The notes under the pieces were generated by a model, which had not been told where the DNA came from, ran no database searches, and worked only from the letters and a program-made list of their open reading frames with translations. The position numbers were made by a program, and so were the translations under genes. A DNA stretch of 64,000 nt from SSSZ01 sp036732025. GTDB lineage: Bacteria > Pseudomonadota > Gammaproteobacteria > Burkholderiales > Rhodocyclaceae. The stretch lies in contig DAINDE010000021.1 of assembly GCA_036732025.1 (NCBI GenBank), positions 1 to 64,000 on the forward strand. Direction: 5' to 3'. This document shows, one piece after another, positions 43,904-51,482 of this stretch (positions are counted from its first letter, which is position 1; each line of letters begins with the position of its first letter).

Positions 43904-44506
43904 TCAGGCAGCGAGTCGGGCCAGTTGTTCCCGGGCGGCGGCGAGGGCGGCGTTCCGGCTCTCCTCGCCCAGGGCCAGGCCCTCGGCATAGACGAATTCC
44001 ACGTCGGTGATGCCGATGAAGGCCAGGAAGTTGCGGATGAAGGCGCTCTGGGTGTCGAGGGCGGTACCGGCATAGCGGCCGCCCCGGGCGGCGACGATGG
44101 TGGCCTGCTTGCCCCGCAGCAGCCCCACCGGACCGTCGGCGGTGTAGCGGAAGGTGACGCCGGCCCGGGCGATGTGGTCGATATAGGCCTTGAGGGTGGA
44201 AGGGACACCGAAGTTGTAAAGCGGCAGGCCGATTACGATGACGTCCGCCGCCTGCAGTTCGGCGATAAGGGCGTCGGAATAGGCCACCACCGCCTGCTGT
44301 TCGGGGGTCCGCTCCTCCGCCTTGGCGAGGAAGGCGGCGAAACGGGCGCCGTCCAGGTGGGGCACGGGCTCGGCGGCCAGATCGCGGACGACCACCGCGC
44401 CATCGGGGTTGCGCTCCTGCCAGGCGGCGACAAACTGCTCGGCAAGGCGGGTGGACTGGCCCTCGTTGGCGAAGAGGCTGGTGTTGATCTGGAGGAGGGT
44501 TTTCAT
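43904..44506 (-). CDS. azoR: FMN-dependent NADH:quinone/azo oxidoreductase AzoR
   Basis: A 200-residue flavodoxin-fold enzyme of the AzoR family. Residues 9-20 (TSLFANEGQSTRL) bind the FMN phosphate. It has the active-site loop PLYNFGVPSTLKAYIDHIARAGVTF by position, and RGG-containing loop VAARGGRYAG. It reduces quinones and azo compounds with NADH, protecting from electrophile stress. It is the first gene of azoR-pirin-VTT/rhodanese and divergent from a LysR gene 96 bp away. Confidence 0.95.
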   Translation of the reverse strand: MKTLLQINTSLFANEGQSTRLAEQFVAAWQERNPDGAVVVRDLAAEPVPHLDGARFAAFLAKAEERTPEQQAVVAYSDALIAELQAADVIVIGLPLYNFGVPSTLKAYIDHIARAGVTFRYTADGPVGLLRGKQATIVAARGGRYAGTALDTQSAFIRNFLAFIGITDVEFVYAEGLALGEESRNAALAAAREQLARLAA

Positions 44507-44602
44507 GGCATTTCTCCGTAGTGGGTTGACGCCCTCATTAAATGATTTACCAGAGAAATAAAAAAGAACAAAATTTCGTGAGTATCAATCATATAATTAG
44601 AT
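44507..44602. promoter_or_regulatory. Divergent azoR/lysR promoter region
   Basis: A 96-bp AT-rich region, strikingly so for this genome. It holds ATGATTTACCAGAGAAAT-type sequence near 44540 (possible LysR T-N11-A site) and AT-rich -10 candidates toward the lysR start (TATAATTAG at about 44591). This is the normal layout for LTTR-controlled detoxification operons. Confidence 0.45.
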
Positions 44603-45532
44603 ATGAATTCAGATGCCGTCCCCACCCCCCACATCGCCCTCGACCAGTGGCGCGCCCTGGTGGCCGTCGTCGACGCCGGCGGCTACGCCCAGGCGGCGGA
44701 GGCCCTGCACAAGAGCCAGTCGGCGGTGACCTACGCCGTACAGAAAATCGAATCCCTCCTCGGGGTTCGGGCTTTCGAAATCCAGGGCCGCAAAGCGGTG
44801 CTCACCCCCACCGGCCGCATGCTCTACCGCCGCGCCCTGGCGCTGGTGAGCGAGGCCGGCGAGCTGGAGCGCGCGGCGCGCAAGCTGTCGGCCGGCTGGG
44901 AGGCGGAAATCGGGCTGGCGGTGGAAATCCTCTTTCCCAACTGGCTGCTCATGGACTGCCTGGAGCGGTTCAGCGGGGAAAGCCCGCAAACCCGGGTGGA
45001 GATCATCGAATCGGTCATCAGCGGCACGCCGGAGGCACTCCTCACTGGCCAGGCGGACATCGCCATTACGCCGCGCATCCCGCCCGGTTTCCTCGGCACG
45101 CCCTTGATGCGCCTGCGGATGGTGGCGGTGGCCAGTCCCGACCACCCCCTGCACCGCCTCGGCCGCCCCCTGGCCCATGACGACCTGGCCCGCCATCGCC
45201 ACCTGCCGGTGCGGGAGACGGGCTCGGCGCGCAGCCGCCACACCACCACCGTCGAAGTCGAGCAGCGCTGGACCTTCAGCACCCTCGCCTCCTCCATCGC
45301 CGCCGCCTGCCGGGGCCACGGCTTCGCCTGGTATCCCGAGGAAAGCATCCGCGACGAACTGGCCGAGGGGCGGCTCCGCCCACTGCCCCTGCAGGGTGCC
45401 GAAGAACGCTTCGTGGAGCTGTACCTGGTGCTGGCCGACGCCGACCTCGCCGGACCCGGCGTCTGCCGGCTGGCGGAAATCATCGGCCAGGCCGTCGCCA
45501 CCGAATGCGCCCGGCGCCGCCCCGGAGAGTAG
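44603..45532 (+). CDS. LysR-family regulator, likely controlling the azoR operon
   Basis: A 309-residue LTTR. The HTH spans about residues 12-65 (IALDQWRALVAVVDAGGYAQAAEALHKSQSAVTYAVQ by position) with a typical effector domain after it. It is divergent from azoR. Members of this group respond to quinones or electrophiles by homology of context only. ATG at 44603. Confidence 0.9.
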   Translation: MNSDAVPTPHIALDQWRALVAVVDAGGYAQAAEALHKSQSAVTYAVQKIESLLGVRAFEIQGRKAVLTPTGRMLYRRALALVSEAGELERAARKLSAGWEAEIGLAVEILFPNWLLMDCLERFSGESPQTRVEIIESVISGTPEALLTGQADIAITPRIPPGFLGTPLMRLRMVAVASPDHPLHRLGRPLAHDDLARHRHLPVRETGSARSRHTTTVEVEQRWTFSTLASSIAAACRGHGFAWYPEESIRDELAEGRLRPLPLQGAEERFVELYLVLADADLAGPGVCRLAEIIGQAVATECARRRPGE

Positions 45533-45640
45533 AAAGGCCAGCAGACCGGGGAAGTTTCGAGTAAACTTGCAATATCAGTGCGTTAGACACCTCTCTTCGG
45601 GCGGCCCGCAACCGCCGGTCCACATCACCATTGATTTCCC

Positions 45641-45676
45641 CGCCGACCCCTCGCCGGTCGGCGATTTGCTTTTTTG
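45641..45676 (+). promoter_or_regulatory. Terminator-like hairpin in the leader of the DEAD-box helicase gene
   Basis: An 8-bp stem CGCCGACC/GGTCGGCG (loop CCTCGCC) followed by ATTTGC and T6 ends 43 bp before the helicase ATG. It could terminate readthrough from the lysR gene or act as an attenuator controlling helicase levels with temperature. There is no obvious promoter between it and the ATG. Confidence 0.55.
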
Positions 45677-45718
45677 GCCCGCCCCGGCCCGCGATTGGGG
45701 CCCCGCGAAAGGAATTCC

Positions 45719-47611
45719 ATGTCCCAACCCGCCGAAAGCTTTGCCGAACTCGGCCTTTCCACCCCCATTCTCGAAGCCCTGGCCGAAATCGGCTATGAGA
45801 CGCCCTCCCCCATCCAGGCCCAGTGCATCCCCGTGCTCCTCGACGGCCACGACCTCCTCGGCCAGGCCCAGACCGGCACCGGCAAGACCGCCGCCTTCGC
45901 CCTGCCGATCCTGGAGCAGATCGACGTCAAGGTGGCCAAGCCCCAGGCCCTGGTGCTGTGCCCGACCCGGGAACTGGCCATCCAGGTGGCCGAGGCCTTC
46001 CAGAGTTACGCCCACAGTCTGCCCGGCTTCCACGTGCTGCCCATCTACGGCGGCCAGAGCTACACCATCCAGTTGAAGCAGCTGTCCCGCGGCGCCCACG
46101 TCATCGTCGGCACCCCGGGCCGGGTCATGGACCACCTGGAACGCAAGACGCTCAATCTCGACAACCTCAAGACCCTGGTCCTCGACGAGGCCGACGAGAT
46201 GCTGCGCATGGGCTTCATCGACGACGTCGAGTGGATCCTCGAACACACCCCGGAAACCCACCAGACCGCCCTTTTCTCCGCCACCATGCCCGAGCCCATC
46301 CGCCGGGTAGCCCAGAAGTACCTGGTGGAACCGCGGGAAATCAAGATCAAGGCCGCCACCGCCACCGTCGCCGCCATCCGCCAGGCTTACTGGCAGGTCA
46401 GCGGCCTGCACAAGCTCGATGCCCTGACCCGCATCCTGGAGGTGGAGGAGGATTTCGACGCCGCCATCATCTTCGTCCGCACCAAGACCGCCACCGTCGA
46501 ACTGGCGGACAAGCTTTCCGCCCGCGGCTACGCCGCCGCGGCGCTCAACGGCGACCTCAACCAGCAGATGCGGGAGCGGGTCATCGACCAGCTGAAGTCC
46601 GGCGGCCTCGACATCGTCATCGCCACCGACGTGGCCGCCCGCGGCATCGACGTGCCCCGCATCAGCCACGTCATCAACTACGACATCCCCTACGACACCG
46701 AGGCCTATGTGCACCGCATCGGCCGCACCGGCCGCGCCGGCCGCGCCGGCAACGCCATCCTCTTCGTCGCTCCGCGGGAAATCCGCATGCTGCGGACCAT
46801 CGAGCGCGCCACCCGGCAGCCCATCACGCCCCTGACCCTGCCCACCCGGGCCGACGTGACCAACCGCCGCGTCGCCCAGTTCAAGGCCCGGATCGTCGAA
46901 ACCCTGGAAGCCGAAGGGCTGGAGTTCTTCGCCGACATCGTCAGCCAGGTCGAGGCCGAGCAGAACGTCAGCGCCCACGAAATCGCCGCCGCGCTGGCCT
47001 GCATGGCCCAGGAAGGCAAGCCCCTGCAGATCGGTGGCGAAGACCCGCAGCCCCGCCCGGCGCCGGAAAGGAAGCCCTATGGCGACCGCGAGCGCAGCTT
47101 CGAGGAGCGCCCGCCCCGCAGGGAACGGGAATTCCAGCCGCGGGAAAGCCGCGAAGTCGCGCCCCGGGAAGATCGCCCGCCCCGTGACTTCGGCGCCCAG
47201 GACGAACGCGGCCCCCGCCCCGAGCGCCCGCGCCGTGAAGCCGACGGCGACATGGTGCGCTACCGCATCGACGTCGGCCGCGAGCATGGCGCGCAGGTGA
47301 AGGACATCGTCGGGGCCATCGCCAACGAGGCCGGCATCGAAAGCCGCTTCATCGGGCGCATCGCCCTCTACGAGGAATCGAGCACCGTCGAACTGCCTGC
47401 CGGCATGCCCAAGGAAGTGGCCCATCTGCTCAAACGCACCCGGGTCAAGGGCGTGCCCATCAACCTGCGCCCCGATACCGGCCGCGAATCCGCCCCCCGC
47501 GAAGGCGGCTGGAAGAAACCCGCCGGCCCCGGGAAATTCCACGGCGAGGGCAAGCGACCCTTCGACGGGGAAAACCGCCCCCGCCGCAACAAAGCGGAAA
47601 AGCAGGGCTGA
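45719..47611 (+). CDS. deaD: DEAD-box ATP-dependent RNA helicase (DeaD/CsdA type)
   Basis: A 630-residue RNA helicase for ribosome assembly and mRNA decay at low temperature. It has the Q motif (FAELGLSTPILEALAEIGYETPSPIQ by position), Walker A AQTGTGKT, DEAD box (VLDEADEML), SAT motif and motif VI HRIGRTGRAGR. The C-terminus has an Arg/Pro-rich linker (about 450-520) and a DbpA-like RNA-binding domain (RYRIDVGREHGAQVKDIVGAIANEAGI by position), then a basic tail. Length and C-terminal domain indicate DeaD rather than RhlE. AAAGGA precedes the ATG. Confidence 0.93.
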   Translation: MSQPAESFAELGLSTPILEALAEIGYETPSPIQAQCIPVLLDGHDLLGQAQTGTGKTAAFALPILEQIDVKVAKPQALVLCPTRELAIQVAEAFQSYAHSLPGFHVLPIYGGQSYTIQLKQLSRGAHVIVGTPGRVMDHLERKTLNLDNLKTLVLDEADEMLRMGFIDDVEWILEHTPETHQTALFSATMPEPIRRVAQKYLVEPREIKIKAATATVAAIRQAYWQVSGLHKLDALTRILEVEEDFDAAIIFVRTKTATVELADKLSARGYAAAALNGDLNQQMRERVIDQLKSGGLDIVIATDVAARGIDVPRISHVINYDIPYDTEAYVHRIGRTGRAGRAGNAILFVAPREIRMLRTIERATRQPITPLTLPTRADVTNRRVAQFKARIVETLEAEGLEFFADIVSQVEAEQNVSAHEIAAALACMAQEGKPLQIGGEDPQPRPAPERKPYGDRERSFEERPPRREREFQPRESREVAPREDRPPRDFGAQDERGPRPERPRREADGDMVRYRIDVGREHGAQVKDIVGAIANEAGIESRFIGRIALYEESSTVELPAGMPKEVAHLLKRTRVKGVPINLRPDTGRESAPREGGWKKPAGPGKFHGEGKRPFDGENRPRRNKAEKQG

Positions 47612-47621
47612 CCGCAGCCGG

Positions 47622-50181
47622 TCAGCCGGGCGCCTGCCAGTCGGCCGCCACGATGTTGCGCGCCGGCCGCCCGATGTAGTACCCCTGGGCGAGATGGACC
47701 CCCATCTCGTCCAGCGCTTGCAGGACCTCGCCGCTTTCCACGTATTCCGCCACCACGGTGATGCCCATTTCCCGGGCCAGGGAACGGATGCTGGTGACGA
47801 AGGTGCGGTCCTTGGGGTTGTTGAGCATGTTGGCCACGAAGTCCCCCTCGATCTTGAGGAAATCGATGGGGAAGCGGCGCAGGTAGTGGAACGACGAAAA
47901 GCCTGAACCGAAATCGTCGATGGCCAGCTTGAAGCCTTCCGCCTTGAGGTCGTTGAGGAAGCGTTCGAGCAGCGAGAGGTTCTTGACGGTGTCCCGCTCG
48001 GTGATTTCGAAGACGATGCGCTCGGCGGCAATGCCGCTGGCGGCGACGATTTGCCGGACGTTGCGGGCGAATTCGTTGAACACCAGCGCCCGCGGGGAAA
48101 GGTTGACGAAGATGTAGCCGTCGTGGCCCTGCTCGTTGAGGGTGGCCAGGGCCCGCTCGAGCACCAGGGTGTCGAGGCGGTGGATGACCCCCATCTTCTC
48201 GGCGATCTCGACGAATTCGTCGGCCCGGATGACATGGCCCTCCAGTTCGATGCGGGAGAGCACCTCGTAGCCGACGATGCGCTTCTGGGCGACGTCGAGG
48301 ATGGGCTGGAAGAAAGGCACGATGCGCCGGTTCTCGATGGCGTCCAGCACCAGCACGCTCTTGTGGGTGATGTCGCGGAACACCTCCACCACGTCGTCGG
48401 CGGTGGGCACCGCCACCCGGTCCTTGCCGCCGGCCTTGGCCTTGTACATCATGTTGTCGGCGAACAGGAACATGTCCTTGACGTTGCTGGCGTGATCCGG
48501 GTAGACCGCCAGCCCGACGGAAGCGGTGCCGCGCAGCCGCTGGCCGCCCTCGGCTTCCACCACCATGGCCTCCACCACCGCCCGAACCCGTTCGGCGACC
48601 ATGGCCACGGCCTGGAGGTCGGCCTCGGGCAACAGCGCCACGAATTCGTCGCCGCCGTAGCGGGCGAAAATGTCGCCGGCCCGCAGGGCCTCGTGCACCT
48701 GCTTGGCGAAGTGCTGAAGGTAGCGGTCGCCGGCCGGGTGGCCATGGTTGTCGTTGATGAGCTTGAAGTTGTCGAGGTCGATGAGGAGCATGCCGAAGGA
48801 GTAGTTGTGGCGCTCCGCCCGTTCGATCTCGTAACCGGCCATTTCCCAGAAGACCCGCTGGTTGAAGAGGTCGGTGAGGGGGTCGCGGGTGGCGTAGTAC
48901 TCCAGGTCCCGGGTGTATTTGTAGATGGCCTTCACCGAGCCCACCACGTTGAGCAGGGTGGACAGGACGCTTTCCATCACCAGGTAGCGGGTCTCGTCCT
49001 CCAGCACTTCCGTATGGACGCCGATGCCGACGATGCCCCCGATCTTGGGCATTTCCACGAAGAAGGACTTGACCCGCAGGGCCACTTCCGCCTCCTCCAG
49101 GACGACCTCGCTGGCGGAGCCCTTGGCCACGTTGTGGTTCATGGTGCACGTGCTGATGTCCGAAAAGGCCGGATGGCGGGCGAGTTCTGCCCGGATGTGG
49201 TACTCCATCATCGCCCGCGTCTCGGCCGAGGGCGTCCCCCGCCAGAAGATTTCCAGGTCGAACAGTTCGTCGTCGATCTTGAAAATGGAGAAGAGGACGT
49301 GGGCCGGCATCACGGAATTGATGTCGATGAGCAACTGGCCCACGTAATCCCGCCAGTCCCGCACCACGTCGGAGGTGATGACGAATTTTTCGAGGAGGCC
49401 GATCTCGAACTTGAGGATGTCCTTGTCCACCGCGATGGTGCGCAGCTTTTCCACCAGACTTCCCAGGGCCGCGGTGATGTCGTTCAGTTCGCGGAAGCCG
49501 AATTCATGCCTTTGCAACTGGACCCGCCGCAGGTCGCCGACGGCGTTGACGCTCTCGAAGCTCTCCTTCAGGTTATCGACGGAATGACCGATGCGCCGCC
49601 CGACGTACCACACCGCCACCAGGGCCACGCCCATGGCCAGGGGCAGCAGGATGAGGTAGGCGACGATCAGGTCGCGGCGGGCTTCCGCCACCAGGGCCGT
49701 GAACTCCTGCTTGACCTCGATAGCCCCCAGCACGGCGCCGACCGAGGCGTTCTTGTGGCAGCGCAGGCAGCGCTCCTCGGCCACCAGGGGATAGATGTGG
49801 CGCACCGAGTCCGGCGTATCGATGCGCCGGGGCTGGGTGGCCGCCAGGGCGAATTTCAGTTCTTCGTCGAGGGCCGGCTGGTCGATCTCGTCGTACAGCT
49901 CGGAAACCAGAGGACCGCGGTAAATCTGGATCTTCAAGCCGGAATCGGCCCCCGCCGCCGCCGTCGCCTCCAGGAAGGCATCCGCCTGGGCACGTTTCCA
50001 GCCCTGGCTCATGATCTGGTACATGGCGGTGAAGGTCACGCGGGCCACGGCATCGGACGTGCGCGCGGCGTTGGCCTTGACCACCTTGTCGAAAATATTG
50101 TCCAGGGCCCAGTAGCCGCCGGCGAAAAAAAAAGCCAGCCACCACTGCCGACGCCGCAAAGATGAAGCTTCGGATACGCAT
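47622..50181 (-). pseudogene. Haem-binding sensor GGDEF-EAL protein, frameshifted at a T9 tract
   Basis: Predicted c-di-GMP turnover protein of about 853 residues. From the ATG at 50181 the frame reads MRIRSFIFAASAVVAGFFF and then hits nine T (50133-50125). The rest of the protein continues one base out of frame (AGGYWALDNIF onward), so eight T would restore it. Domains: N-terminal membrane helix, periplasmic Tll0287-like sensor with haem motif CLRCH, second helix (LIVAYLILLPLAMGVALVAVWYV by position), HAMP-like linker and cytoplasmic sensor region. These are followed by GGDEF (RYGGDEF) and EAL-type domain with EVL in place of EAL, NLSPR, ITERD, DDFGSG and GYYIGRP. Conserved catalytic residues in both are present. 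The shift may be phase-variable, slippage-corrected or a sequencing error. Confidence 0.8.
50125..50133 (-). repeat. T9 homopolymer in the signal-anchor codons of the GGDEF-EAL gene
   Basis: Nine consecutive T on the coding strand, codons 17-19 after the ATG. It is the point of frameshift and a typical slippage substrate. Confidence 0.85.
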
Positions 50182-50207
50182 TACCGCCCCCCGCGGTTTA
50201 TTGTTAT

Positions 50208-50255
50208 GACAACCATTATCTGAACTTGCCGCGGCAAGCACTTGATCTACGTCAG
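50208..50255 (-). promoter_or_regulatory. FNR/ANR-type class II promoter of the GGDEF-EAL gene
   Basis: The dyad TTGAT-CTAC-GTCAG (50242-50255) has 9 of 10 positions of the ANR/DNR-type consensus TTGAT-N4-GTCAA. On the minus strand GATAAT (50220-50215) is a -10, giving a start near 50208. The dyad centre then lies at about -41, the class II activator position. A perfect 14-bp palindrome CTTGCCGCGGCAAG (50225-50238) fills the spacer and could be a second operator. A further hairpin (CATGGCC/GGCCATG, 50292-50308) follows the upstream gene stop. Confidence 0.65.
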
Positions 50256-50315
50256 AATTGGCTTGCCACGGGTTCCAAGTGTATATGCAGGCATGGCCGT
50301 AGGCCATGGGAATTT

Positions 50316-51482
50316 CTATCGCCGAGCCGACAGCAGCAGGTTGCGCGGGGTCAGGTGGCGGGGGCAGAAGGTCTGCAAAGCCACCCGGTAGCCGGCCTCT
50401 TCCAGGTGTAGGGCCAGGTCCCCCGCCAGCCAGACTTCCAGCCCCCGGCGAAAGGCATGGCGCAGGATGGATAGCCGCAGCACCTCCCGCTGCCGCCGCC
50501 AGCCCGCCACCTCGAAGTCATCGGCAACGGTGGCCGTCGGTGCCGGCAGCCCTTCCCGCTCGGCCATCGCCCGGCAGAACTCGCCGAAAGGCGCCCGCAG
50601 CCAGGCTTCCTTGACTGGCTTGAAGGGCCGGTAGGCATCGCCCTGCATCTCCCGGCGCCAGGCGTCGAAGCCCAGCTTCCAGGCCATGGCCCGATCCCGC
50701 TGGCGCCGAAGGCGGGGCGAGGCGGTCACGGTCTCGGTCACCGCCAGGCGCAGGTCGTCCCGGGAAAGCCCCAGGTCGGCGGAGGCCAGGGGCCGGTACC
50801 GGTCGGCGACGCCGCGGTAGTAGCAGCAGGGTGCCACGTCCAGGGCCCGCACCCCCCGCGCCGCGCCGACGACGACGGCATGCCGGTGCAAATCCCCGCA
50901 GGCGTGGAGGGCGACGAGATGCCGCTCGGGAAGCAGGACGTGATCCGCCGCCAGGGCGTCCGCCGCCAGGAAGGCCTGTTCCGCGCCACTTCGCCGGGCG
51001 AGGGCACGCCCGTCTTCGCACAAGACGGCGTCGACATCCAGGCTGGTGGCCGGTACCTGCCAGGCCAGCGCCAGCAGCCGCCCCAGATGGCCCTTGCCGC
51101 CGCACCAGTCGAGGAGCGGCAGGCCGCTCTGCCGGCTGGCGGCGGCGAAGGCCTCGACCTGCTGGCGCTTGCGCCCCGGGATTTCCCAGTCCCAGCGCCG
51201 GCCCGGATCGCCCGCCGGTTCGCCTTCGGCCACCGGCAGCTGGACCAGGGCCGCCAAGGCGTGCAGATCCGGCACGGCGGCGGCGACGAGGCGCAAGCCG
51301 GCCTCGCCGTCGCTGTTGAGGTGTTCCGCCGTCGCATCGTCCAGGGCAAGCAGTTGGGCGGCCAGTGCAGGCAGGCGCCCGCACCAGGCCGGCCGCGGCT
51401 CCCGGAAGGGCTGCGGATGCCACAGGTCGCGGCAGGCGGCCAGCAGTCCGCCCAAGGCCCGCTGGCGTTCGGCCAGCGTCAT
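50316..51482 (-). CDS. Class I SAM-dependent methyltransferase (TRM13/Methyltransf_32-like)
   Basis: A 388-residue protein. The Rossmann methyltransferase core is at about 130-260: motif I LLDWCGGKGHLGRLLAL, VDAVLCEDG, and the VALHACGDLHR and DVAPCCYYR motifs typical of the methyltransferase_32 group. N- and C-terminal extensions are not recognised; the C-terminal part is Arg-rich (REVLRLSILRHAFRRGLE). The substrate is unknown and could be RNA or protein. Its ATG overlaps the stop of the upstream solute-binding gene (ATGA), indicating coupling. Confidence 0.75.
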   Translation of the reverse strand: MTLAERQRALGGLLAACRDLWHPQPFREPRPAWCGRLPALAAQLLALDDATAEHLNSDGEAGLRLVAAAVPDLHALAALVQLPVAEGEPAGDPGRRWDWEIPGRKRQQVEAFAAASRQSGLPLLDWCGGKGHLGRLLALAWQVPATSLDVDAVLCEDGRALARRSGAEQAFLAADALAADHVLLPERHLVALHACGDLHRHAVVVGAARGVRALDVAPCCYYRGVADRYRPLASADLGLSRDDLRLAVTETVTASPRLRRQRDRAMAWKLGFDAWRREMQGDAYRPFKPVKEAWLRAPFGEFCRAMAEREGLPAPTATVADDFEVAGWRRQREVLRLSILRHAFRRGLEVWLAGDLALHLEEAGYRVALQTFCPRHLTPRNLLLSARR

